Below are positions 9,771 to 17,379 of a DNA stretch of 42,674 bases, piece by piece. Below the pieces are notes generated by a model. The model had not been told where the DNA came from and searched no databases. It worked only from the letters and a program-made list of their open reading frames with translations. Both the position numbers and the translations under genes were made by a program. The first letter of the stretch is position 1. Each line of letters begins with the position of its first letter. Origin of the DNA: Candidatus Cloacimonadota bacterium (GTDB lineage: Bacteria; Cloacimonadota; Cloacimonadia; Cloacimonadales; TCS61); NCBI GenBank assembly GCA_018654125.1, contig JABIME010000084.1:1-42674 (forward strand), written 5' to 3'.

Positions 9771-11060
9771 TTATCTATTTAAAAGCGACATAATCTGCGC
9801 TACAGCAGCTTCAGATTGAATTACTGAGTTCTGAATATCTTTAGGCCCCTCTGCACAACCAGCAACAAAGATTCCGGGTTTTGAAGTTGCAATTGAACCT
9901 ATTCTGAATGGTTGAGCTTCTACAAAACCAAATTTATCATGATCAATACCTAAAACTTCTTTCAATTCACCACTACCCTCTGCTGATTTCAAAGCGTTTG
10001 CTAAGATTACCATATCAACTTGGATAGAAGAATTTTTACCTGTATTATCCAGATAATCGATCTTTAATTTATCATTCTCTTCACTTATTTTCATTTTATC
10101 ACGATCTAACTGATAGATGAATTTTGAAGAAGTTGCTTTAACACCTTCATGGAATTTCTGATAAGTTTTATCGGGGAGGCAGACATCAGAATAAATATTA
10201 TATATCTTTGCATCAGGTAATTTATGATGTAAAAAATGAGCATGTTTTGAAGATGCCATACAGCAAACATTAGAGCAATAATGAGTTTGCGATCTTCCAA
10301 CACAATGAATTATTGCAACTGAAGAAGGTACTTTTTCTCCATCGCGCATTACAAGTTTTCCTTCGGTTGGTCCGTTAGCTGCAAAAAGTCTTTCGAATTC
10401 CATTGCGGTATAAACACCTTGATATTGTCCGTATCCTAAATCTTTAATATTGCTAATATCAAGCATGTCATAACCTGTAGCCACTAATATAGCACCAACA
10501 TTAACTTCAATCTGTTCATCTTTCTCTGCCATATTAATAGCACCAAACATACAGGCTTCAACGCATTTATTGCAGGTTTCTGTTCCGTTTAATTGTAAAC
10601 AATTTTCAGCATTAATTACAGGAACATTTGGTAGAGCACCAGCACAAGGGACATAGATAGCTTTCTTATTTGTCAGGTTCTCTTCCCACTCATTAACAAG
10701 TTCCACAGGACAAACCGGGTAACACATTCCACAGCCTAAACAAGCCACCAGATCAACGTAACCTGCTTTTTTATTTATCTTTACTGTAAAGTTTCCTGCA
10801 TCACCTTTTACCTCTTCTACCAAACTAGAAGTAAGAACGTTTATGTTCCCATCCTGCAGGATCTCTTGTTGTATTGGAGCTACGAGACAAGTTGAGCAAT
10901 CCATATTTGGATATGTTTCTTCATTCTTTATCGTCTTTCCACCAATAAGAGAAAGTTTTTCTACCAACGTAACTTTCTTACCAGCTTTCGAAAGCATAAG
11001 GCTAGCTTCCATTCCAGCAACACCAGAGCCTATTATTAGTACATTATCAATTTGATCCAT
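9771..11060 (-). CDS. HdrA/QmoA-like flavoprotein, N-terminal-half type
   Basis: The 429-residue protein matches module 1 of the fused HdrA. It has an FAD fold (GSGVAG at 11-16), DCSTC at 54-58, two inserted 4Fe-4S motifs (C107/110/113/117 and C154/163/166/170) and a CX8CX3CC motif. It lacks the C-terminal ferredoxin domain. Its length and layout also fit QmoA, the soluble flavoprotein of the sulfate-reducer Qmo complex, so either label is possible. It is the second gene after the sulfur-carrier pair, separated from mvhD copy 3 by 95 bp in which I see no clear signal, and runs into the C-half gene. Function is inferred as a flavin electron relay in a bifurcating or confurcating complex. Confidence 0.87.
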   Translation of the reverse strand: MDQIDNVLIIGSGVAGMEASLMLSKAGKKVTLVEKLSLIGGKTIKNEETYPNMDCSTCLVAPIQQEILQDGNINVLTSSLVEEVKGDAGNFTVKINKKAGYVDLVACLGCGMCYPVCPVELVNEWEENLTNKKAIYVPCAGALPNVPVINAENCLQLNGTETCNKCVEACMFGAINMAEKDEQIEVNVGAILVATGYDMLDISNIKDLGYGQYQGVYTAMEFERLFAANGPTEGKLVMRDGEKVPSSVAIIHCVGRSQTHYCSNVCCMASSKHAHFLHHKLPDAKIYNIYSDVCLPDKTYQKFHEGVKATSSKFIYQLDRDKMKISEENDKLKIDYLDNTGKNSSIQVDMVILANALKSAEGSGELKEVLGIDHDKFGFVEAQPFRIGSIATSKPGIFVAGCAEGPKDIQNSVIQSEAAVAQIMSLLNR

Positions 11061-11155
11061 TTAATATTCCCCGTATCTAATGAATGAGTATTTAATCTTT
11101 TGAATCGAGTTTCATGGGATTAATTATATCAAAAGATTTTTTCATTAGTTATTGT

Positions 11156-11578
11156 TTATATATGTGTATCCTGTCTTACAGGATTTGGTCCTAATTTTTC
11201 TATTTTATCTGAAAATTCATTTACCACTTCGATATAACGTTTACCTTCTGAAGCTGATATCCAAGATAACTGAATTCTCTGTGAATCAATTTTTAGTGCT
11301 TCAAAAACTTTCTTTAATAAAGCGATTCTTCTTCTAGCATAATAATTACCAACCTGGTAATGACAATCACCAGGATGTCAGCCAGCAACCAATATGCCAT
11401 CAGCACCGCTAAAATATGTGTTTAATAATAAATTTTGATCTATCCTACTTGTGCACATCACCCGTACAACATTTAAAGATGGGTTTATCTCTTTTCTAGA
11501 AGCACCAGCAAGGTCTGCTGCAGCATATGTACACCAGTTACAAAGAAATCCAACGATCTTAGGTTTAAAATTTTCCAT
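11156..11578 (-). CDS. mvhD: MvhD-type iron-sulfur subunit, selenoprotein (copy 3)
   Basis: Reading TGA 11380-11378 as Sec gives 140 residues ending at TAA 11158-11156. Sec67 lies in [17 protein letters not shown]13, C16, C42 and C72 are the other conserved thiols. The downstream half carries the same family motifs as the other copies (YARRRIALLKK, then SWISASEGKRY). The start has GAGGAA just upstream. The gene begins only about 20 nt after the terminator of tusA, leaving no space for its own promoter. It should therefore depend on read-through from dsrE-tusA or on a promoter inside tusA. It likely partners the split HdrA pair directly downstream. Confidence 0.93.
11345..11361 (-). promoter_or_regulatory. 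SECIS-like hairpin of mvhD copy 3
   Basis: AUUACC-AGGUU-GGUAAU, the same stem and loop as in copy 2, again starts 16 nt after the UGA. The bases around the UGA and hairpin are nearly identical in copies 2 and 3. Confidence 0.88.
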
Positions 11579-11600
11579 TATTCCTCAATATTTATATAGT

Positions 11601-11633
11601 AAAAAAAAAGAGCGCACAATTGCTGTGCGCTCT
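11601..11633 (-). terminator. Rho-independent terminator after tusA
   Basis: On the minus strand a perfect 10-bp stem, AGAGCGCACA/TGTGCGCTCT with a five-base loop, is followed by nine T. It begins 7 nt after the tusA stop and ends about 22 nt before mvhD copy 3. It should end most dsrE-tusA transcripts and may attenuate entry into the hdr genes. Confidence 0.9.
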
Positions 11634-11640
11634 AATATAG

Positions 11641-11865
11641 TTAAAACTGGATTTGTGCAGAGTGACTTCCAGTACCATCATCCATACAGAATAACATAGT
11701 TTTACCTGTTCTATCACACCAAGCTTTAATATCTGTTGGGAATGAAGGGCAATCTGCCTTAACTTCTAAAATATCTCCAGCTTCCATTTGTGGAATGTAA
11801 GCAACAACTTTTAAAATCGGTTGTGGACACTTAAGTCCTACACAATCTAATTCTTTTACAGCCAT
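11641..11865 (-). CDS. tusA: TusA-family sulfur carrier protein
   Basis: This 74-residue protein has the TusA/SirA signature GLKCPQPILK, with the persulfide-carrying Cys at residue 13 and the CPxP motif. Two or three further Cys (ADCPSFP, WCDRT, LFCMDD) are more than typical TusA has. TusA proteins carry sulfane sulfur, or in some lineages selenium, between desulfurases, DsrE-type proteins and acceptor enzymes. It has an AGGAG ribosome site, lies 22 nt after the DsrE-like gene and ends at a strong terminator. Neighbouring Hdr-like genes recall the sulfur-oxidising sHdr loci and sulfur-respiring loci, where TusA and DsrE travel with HdrA; the direction of flow here is unknown. Confidence 0.88.
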   Translation of the reverse strand: MAVKELDCVGLKCPQPILKVVAYIPQMEAGDILEVKADCPSFPTDIKAWCDRTGKTMLFCMDDGTGSHSAQIQF

Positions 11866-11887
11866 TTTGATCTCCTTTTTTTATTTG

Positions 11888-12247
11888 TTAGAATGAAAAT
11901 GTTAAATCTGATCCTTGAGCTTCAGCTACAAATGTTGTAGCTCCAACAACTTCAATACCTTCTACAAGATCTTCTTCTTTTAATCCGTGAACTTCAAATC
12001 CAAGTTCACAAATAAGAATACGTGCCCCAAGCATTTCAAGCCCTTCCATCATCTCTACAAGATCAGGAAGATTATTTGCTTTTTCATCCAACTCTTTGTA
12101 TGCACCCTTCTTAAAAGCTGGTAATCCACTTGGTAATATGAACAAAATTACATCGTCACCACTAGCTGCAGCTGAAACAGCAATTGTAACTGCTGGATAA
12201 ATATTTTTTACTTCAGAACCATTAATGGTTATTGATACTTTTCCCAT
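11888..12247 (-). CDS. DsrE/DsrF-like sulfurtransferase-family protein
   Basis: The 119-residue protein has the alpha/beta pattern of the DsrE family: a hydrophobic first strand, DDVILFILPSGLPAFKKG and a Cys at residue 80 (RILICELG). The Cys is near the position of the persulfide Cys of DsrE. DsrE-type proteins exchange sulfur with TusA, and the next gene is tusA. A strong AAGGAGG ribosome site precedes ATG 12247. It appears to be the first gene of the transcription unit, with a candidate promoter at 12277-12305. Related annotations such as peroxiredoxin-family or DsrE_2 proteins cover the same fold; substrate unknown. Confidence 0.8.
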   Translation of the reverse strand: MGKVSITINGSEVKNIYPAVTIAVSAAASGDDVILFILPSGLPAFKKGAYKELDEKANNLPDLVEMMEGLEMLGARILICELGFEVHGLKEEDLVEGIEVVGATTFVAEAQGSDLTFSF

Positions 12248-12276
12248 ACGTAATTCCTCCTTAATTTTTGGTGCAA

Positions 12277-12305
12277 TGTAAATGAGAATGCATTTTCAGT
12301 GTCAA
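12277..12305 (-). promoter_or_regulatory. Candidate vegetative promoter of dsrE-tusA
   Basis: On the minus strand a perfect -35 TTGACA (12305-12300) is followed after 17 nt by a weak -10-like TTTACA. The distance to the start codon is about 30 nt. The -35 box is convincing, the -10 is not. Confidence 0.4.
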
Positions 12306-12319
12306 GTAAAATATTTTAC
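12306..12319. repeat. 14-bp palindrome abutting the dsrE -35 box
   Basis: GTAAAATATTTTAC is a perfect palindrome that touches the TTGACA of the candidate dsrE promoter. One half, ATATTTTAC, is repeated at 12331 and 12446. It could be a regulator site; AT-rich palindromes also arise by chance. Confidence 0.4.
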
Positions 12320-12551
12320 GTAGCAACGATATATTTTACCCTATTAAATATACACAATAATACGGATATTCCCTATATCCTTTAATGATTTAGCCTTACA
12401 TTTTCCTAATGCTTTGTATTGATTATTAATCTCATTTAGGATGGTATATTTTACTCAAAAAAAAGTAAAAATTTGTAGTTTTATTTGGAAATTAACAGAT
12501 TCATAATTGTTACTATTTTCGATGGTTTTCTAAAAGATCCTATTTAAGAAA

Positions 12552-12573
12552 AGCCCCCAGCAAAATGGGGGCT
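12552..12573 (-). terminator. Terminator of the M14 carboxypeptidase gene
   Basis: AGCCCCC and GGGGGCT pair across an eight-base loop, followed on the minus strand by TTTTC. It lies about 80 nt after the stop of the carboxypeptidase gene. Confidence 0.75.
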
Positions 12574-12651
12574 ATTTACAAACTACTAATTTCTATTTCA
12601 TCAAAAATGAAAAGTTAAATAATCACTATTGATTGATCAAGTAATTTTCCA

Positions 12652-15600
12652 CTATTTCATAAGAATCATTTTCTTTGTTTTTGTATAATCTGCTGATTTC
12701 ATTTTGTAAAAGTAAAATCCGCTTGAAACCTTCTTACTATTTTCATCTTCTCCACTCCAAACAATATCATGATAAGCTGCATCTAGATATTCATTTACAA
12801 GTACTTTCACTAGCTGTCCTCTCATATTGAAAATCTCAATTGATACATGACCTGCTTCTTTAGTTGAAAAACTAATTGTTGTAGTTGGATTAAATGGATT
12901 AGGATAATTTCCTGTAAGCACTGTTTCTTCTGGAATAAGAAGTGTTCCTGCTTGTGTATGCTCGATCAATATTTCTGTTTGATCAGATTCATATCCTCCA
13001 TCGAAAACAACTGCTACACCGTAATTGTAGCTACCTGATTGCATAGATTGATCTGTGTATGTTATTTCTGTAGTTGTAGCGATCTCTATTTCGTCACGAT
13101 AAATTGTATATTCAACAATTCCTCGAATTGGTGGTGGCGGATCCCAAGAGAGAACTATATTATCGCCATAACTCACTGCTTCAAGGTTTTCAGGTGGATC
13201 AAGAACAATTGTAACTGTTATTTCTGCAGCTTCCGATTCACCTTCATCATAAACTGCTGTTATTTCAAAAAAGTAATCACCTGAAGCGAATGGTCCTTCA
13301 AAAACATATGGTCCTGCAACAATATTTGCTACGAACACACCATCATAATAAACATTATATCCTAACAGATCTCTGTTATTATTTTTAGAACGTTCTGCAC
13401 CATCCCAAGATAAAATAATTGATGAATTGAAATCTACTATCTCAGTTTCAAGATTCGTAGGTGGATCAAGTTGTACAACATTAGAAAGCATTGGTGGGAA
13501 AATGATGTAATCTACCCAACCACAATCACTACCACTTGATACTGAAGTATCTTTTGTATATTCCCATTTAAAAGTATGATTACCTGCAGTCACTGGATAA
13601 GACTCCTCTACCCAATCTACGGTTCCACTCCAGGTACCAAGTTGATTATTATCGATATAGAAACTGTAATAATCCCAACCCTCTTCTGAAGAAACTTTTC
13701 TAAAGAAGCTGATGTCTCCATCTGCAAGTATTTCAGCGGCTAATATCAATGAAGTCGATTCATTATCATCGATATCACCTGATTGTGCAGAATATGAACC
13801 TTCGTAAGGATCTGATGAAATGATCCAATCAGCATTGCCACCAAAATCCCACTCAAAACTTTCAAAATTATTTGATTCAAAATCCTCAATTGCAATACCA
13901 ACCATACAAGCAATATCGAAGTTTGTACTATATGCACCACTGTTTGCTGTAACATCAAAATCAAATACAAGTAATTCGCCTACAGGAGTTGATTCATCAA
14001 CTGTGAAAGTAAATATACCATAAGCTTCTTGTCCCGGAGTGATATCACCAAAAATTATATCACCATTATTCATAGTTATATATCCCGAATTCGTTGAGAG
14101 TATTCCTTCAACATCTTCTACTAGAGCACTACCATTATTTCTAATAGAAACCAACATATCCATAGTCTCACCAGGATCGATATAACCATTACCATTTCCT
14201 ACCATTTCATCTAATTCAAAACCAAGAAAGGCGATGTATGTACCTGTTACCTCAGCAATTGCTTCAATTGCATCCAGGTCAAAACCAGCATTTGCGGAAG
14301 TAGCGGATCCATCTCCATCATCAGAAATTTTTATGAATTGAGCCTCTACTAAATTTCCAAAAGCTAAATCAAATTCAGTTGTTCCCATACCATCACCCAG
14401 AAACATCCAGGGGCCATCAATTGTTTCACCTGCAAAAACAGAATAACCTTCGGGTGAAGTATCACCTTCATATATTTTTATATCATTACCAGCACCATCA
14501 GCAATTGGAAATTGCATATCAACAATTATCCAGCCATTTTTTCCAATTGAATAATTTCTGTTATCTGGAGCTCCAATTACACCTGGAGTATCACCTTCAT
14601 CAGCTTCGTTATTACCAGGTATTCTGGAAGCTGATATTTTATAAATATATTGTCCGGACAATGGTTGAAGTTGAAAATCTGTTGGTGTCGCATTTCCTGC
14701 AACAACTGCTACTCCAGTAATGGTTTGTGTTTCATAACCATTAGCTACGATAGTAATGTCATAGGTTCCTGGGAGAACATATTTGTGATAATCTCCAGCG
14801 TTTACATCGGTATATGTAGGAAAGTAATCTTCAATAAATACAGCAGCAGTTACTGGGTCCCCAGTATTTGCATCGGTAACAATACCTTCCAAACCATAAC
14901 CGGCATGCTCAATCATGCTAAGCATAGCAGGTTTATTATAATTATAGAACATCATTATCTGGCTGGCTGGTGGATCTTTGTCATAAGAAATTTCCATTGA
15001 CCAGCTAATTGCTCCCATCATTCCATAATTTGTATCTTTTGTACTTCCATTAATTGCATACATCCCAGAATTTCCTTGTCCATACTCCATAATTGCATAT
15101 CCTGAAGAAGAAGCATATTCTCCAGCAAGCTGAAGTATATGATCAAGATCAGTACATTGACTAGAGCGATAACTCCATGGACAAGAGATGTATTCAGTAC
15201 CACTATGATATGTTGTGTGAACAACAAATTGTCTGTTATAATGACAATCTCTTAAAGCTTTTGATTCAGGTTGGGAATATTCTCCAGTGCTACTTCCCCA
15301 TCCATCCCACATATATCCAGAATCACGATTCAAATCTACACCGTTGGCATTTGTGCGATCATCTGAAACTCTACCATCAGGATTCACCATATAGAATAAC
15401 CAAATTTCACGATTATCTATCAAATCAGTTATCTCTGGATCAGTTCCATAATCACGGCAAAGATCTCGAGCAAAACGGATCATATTTTCTGGCCCTCCGA
15501 TCTCATCTCCATGAATTCCACTATCGAAGAAAACTTCTGCTTCATTCTCATCTAAAGTTACATTATCGGAAATTTTAAGTGCACCAAGTTCTCTACCTTG

Positions 15601-15990
15601 AACAGATGTTCCAAATAGATGTTTTTCACAGATTTCAGGAAAAGCTGAAACTAGACTATCTGCTAGATCTATTATCTCCGCATAAGTATGATATGCTTCT
15701 CTTGTGTTATCCTTTGAAGTCCAAAAATTTTCTGCATATGTTTTAAGGTCATCATTTTCTATCTGGTATTTAAGGTCTGTTGATTTTAATACTCCAAATT
15801 CTGAAGGAACCAAATATAAAAGTGCTTCACCATTTGGGTAAATATCGCCTTCTGCATTCAGCTTGATCAATTGTTGAAGTTCCATATTATTATTATAAAA
15901 CACACGAACTTGCATTTCATTATCTCGCCATGCAAAAACTGAACTAACCATAGTTAAGCAAAACAATAAAGTAATAATTATTTTTTTCAT
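12652..15990 (-). CDS. Secreted M14 zinc carboxypeptidase with type IX sorting tail
   Basis: This 1112-residue protein starts with a signal peptide ending near VFAW at 21. The M14 peptidase domain shows zinc ligands H160-xx-E163 (SGIHGDE), substrate-site NPDGR and DLNR near 203-222, H262 in YHSG and the catalytic Glu near 333 (SMEI). It is followed by a carboxypeptidase regulatory-like domain (about 363-440), a beta-rich domain, a CARDB-like stretch, fibronectin-III-like repeats (about 830-1010) and a C-terminal FlgD-like sorting domain beginning NYPNPFNPTT. The tail indicates export by the type IX system and surface attachment or release. The start is ATG 15990 with AGGAG six bases upstream. 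It degrades proteins or peptides outside the cell; exact specificity unknown. It stands alone, with its own terminator. Confidence 0.92.
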   Translation of the reverse strand: MKKIIITLLFCLTMVSSVFAWRDNEMQVRVFYNNNMELQQLIKLNAEGDIYPNGEALLYLVPSEFGVLKSTDLKYQIENDDLKTYAENFWTSKDNTREAYHTYAEIIDLADSLVSAFPEICEKHLFGTSVQGRELGALKISDNVTLDENEAEVFFDSGIHGDEIGGPENMIRFARDLCRDYGTDPEITDLIDNREIWLFYMVNPDGRVSDDRTNANGVDLNRDSGYMWDGWGSSTGEYSQPESKALRDCHYNRQFVVHTTYHSGTEYISCPWSYRSSQCTDLDHILQLAGEYASSSGYAIMEYGQGNSGMYAINGSTKDTNYGMMGAISWSMEISYDKDPPASQIMMFYNYNKPAMLSMIEHAGYGLEGIVTDANTGDPVTAAVFIEDYFPTYTDVNAGDYHKYVLPGTYDITIVANGYETQTITGVAVVAGNATPTDFQLQPLSGQYIYKISASRIPGNNEADEGDTPGVIGAPDNRNYSIGKNGWIIVDMQFPIADGAGNDIKIYEGDTSPEGYSVFAGETIDGPWMFLGDGMGTTEFDLAFGNLVEAQFIKISDDGDGSATSANAGFDLDAIEAIAEVTGTYIAFLGFELDEMVGNGNGYIDPGETMDMLVSIRNNGSALVEDVEGILSTNSGYITMNNGDIIFGDITPGQEAYGIFTFTVDESTPVGELLVFDFDVTANSGAYSTNFDIACMVGIAIEDFESNNFESFEWDFGGNADWIISSDPYEGSYSAQSGDIDDNESTSLILAAEILADGDISFFRKVSSEEGWDYYSFYIDNNQLGTWSGTVDWVEESYPVTAGNHTFKWEYTKDTSVSSGSDCGWVDYIIFPPMLSNVVQLDPPTNLETEIVDFNSSIILSWDGAERSKNNNRDLLGYNVYYDGVFVANIVAGPYVFEGPFASGDYFFEITAVYDEGESEAAEITVTIVLDPPENLEAVSYGDNIVLSWDPPPPIRGIVEYTIYRDEIEIATTTEITYTDQSMQSGSYNYGVAVVFDGGYESDQTEILIEHTQAGTLLIPEETVLTGNYPNPFNPTTTISFSTKEAGHVSIEIFNMRGQLVKVLVNEYLDAAYHDIVWSGEDENSKKVSSGFYFYKMKSADYTKTKKMILMK

Positions 15991-16137
15991 CAAATACTCC
16001 TAATATAATTTTTTCATTAAATATTGATGCAATAAATATTCCATAACTTTTTAGTCTACAAATTGTTTTTACTTACTTTTTTTTGACAGATAAACAGATA
16101 ATAAAACAGTAGTTTCCAATTAAACTAGAGGGGTAAA

Positions 16138-17250
16138 ATGAATTACATTATTACTGGGAAGGGATATATCTCTGAGCTCACAACGCAAATTGAAGATGAT
16201 GTGACAATAATTTCTGAAGGAGATTTTAAAAGTTCGGAATTCAAATTAGATAGTACCGACAAAATTTATGCACCAACCGAAAGTGCACTTGAGATAATTT
16301 TACAGAGATCTATTGATGCAACTTTTGTAAATGCTGTTAACATGTTAAAAGATAAATATAAATTCCGCAAACTTATGAGTAATATGTATCCCGATTTTTA
16401 TTTTAGGAAAATTGGCTTAGAAGATGTGGAAACAACAGAACTTGATCGTGATAAAAAGTATATTATTAAACCAGTAAAAGGCTTTTTTGGAACTGCTGTA
16501 AAAGAGTTGAATAAGGATACCAATATAAAAAAAATTGTAAAAGAGATACGTAGCGAATTGGAAGAGAATACAAAGTACTTCTCTGAAAGCGTTTTATCTA
16601 AGAATGAATTAATTATTGAACAATTTGTGGAAGGTGAAGAATATGCTGTTGATATGTATTACAATGATCATGGTGAACCGGAGATCTTAAATATTTATCA
16701 TCATCCTCTGCCGGATAATAATAATTACTTTCACGTTCTATACTATACAAATAATGATATCTTCACAAAATTTTACGACAGATTAAAAACAATATTTATT
16801 CAGTTAAACCAACAACTAAATATTAAAAATTTTCCGATCCATGCAGAATTTAAACTAGAAAACGAAGAACTTGTTCCAATCGAGATGAATCCTCTTAGAT
16901 ATGGTGGTTTTGGGTTGGCAGACCTCACATATCATGCTTTTGGATTTAATCCATTTAATGCATTTTTTTCTAATTTTAAACCAAACTGGCATGAGATATG
17001 GGATAAAAGAAATGAGAATCATTTTGGTTGGGTTTTGGGTTACAATGGAACAGATATTAATGTGGAAATTCATACTCCTGACGATAAAGCATATTTGCAT
17101 TTTTTAGGAGAGACAATTCATTATGTTGAAATTGATTATAAGGAAAATCCTGTCTTCTCTATTGCTTATATAAAAGATAGTTGTCCAAAATCTTTACAGC
17201 GGCTTCTTAAAACTGAATTCAACGATTTTTTTGTACCTATTAAATCCTGA
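16138..17250 (+). CDS. ATP-grasp domain protein
   Basis: The 370-residue protein has the ATP-grasp pattern: a KYIIKPVKGFFGTAVKE nucleotide-binding strand near 108-125, EQFVEGEEYAVD near 160-172 and EMNPLRYGG near 245, the Glu/Asn metal site. ATP-grasp enzymes join a carboxylate to an amine or thiol through an acyl-phosphate. The N-terminal 90 residues form a preATP-like domain. It has no biosynthetic neighbours, being alone between the divergent carboxypeptidase and the convergent efflux operon, so the substrate cannot be named. The ribosome site is GAGGGG. No signal peptide. Confidence 0.82.
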   Translation: MNYIITGKGYISELTTQIEDDVTIISEGDFKSSEFKLDSTDKIYAPTESALEIILQRSIDATFVNAVNMLKDKYKFRKLMSNMYPDFYFRKIGLEDVETTELDRDKKYIIKPVKGFFGTAVKELNKDTNIKKIVKEIRSELEENTKYFSESVLSKNELIIEQFVEGEEYAVDMYYNDHGEPEILNIYHHPLPDNNNYFHVLYYTNNDIFTKFYDRLKTIFIQLNQQLNIKNFPIHAEFKLENEELVPIEMNPLRYGGFGLADLTYHAFGFNPFNAFFSNFKPNWHEIWDKRNENHFGWVLGYNGTDINVEIHTPDDKAYLHFLGETIHYVEIDYKENPVFSIAYIKDSCPKSLQRLLKTEFNDFFVPIKS

Positions 17251-17323
17251 ATAAAAACATTTAACTTGTCCCAAGTCTCGTACAAGCTCAAGACAAGTTC
17301 ATCAATGTTAATTTATACCATTT

Positions 17324-17376
17324 AACCTTCCGAAGGTCAAGAAAAGCAAGAAGCTTCACAACCTTCGGAAGGTTTT
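17324..17376. terminator. Long hairpin between convergent ATP-grasp and RND genes
   Basis: AACCTTCCGAAGGT and ACCTTCGGAAGGTT form a 14-bp stem, with TTTT after it on the plus strand. Each arm is itself nearly palindromic. It lies between two genes pointing at each other and probably ends both transcripts. A second, weaker inverted repeat (AACTTGTC/GACAAGTT) lies just before it, near 17266-17302. Confidence 0.65.
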
Positions 17377-17379
17377 ATA

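Larger units (their letters stand above)
12248..12651. other. Intergenic region with dsrE promoter side and carboxypeptidase terminator
   Basis: This 404-bp gap holds the candidate dsrE promoter and the palindrome at 12306, three copies of ATATTTTAC on the plus strand (12311, 12331, 12446; the first two exactly 20 bp apart), and the terminator at 12552. No credible reading frame was seen. Confidence 0.6.

Noticed and set aside
14379..15000. Long plus-strand frames within the carboxypeptidase gene
   Set aside because: Low-complexity antisense frames opposite a well-supported protein; no ribosome sites.
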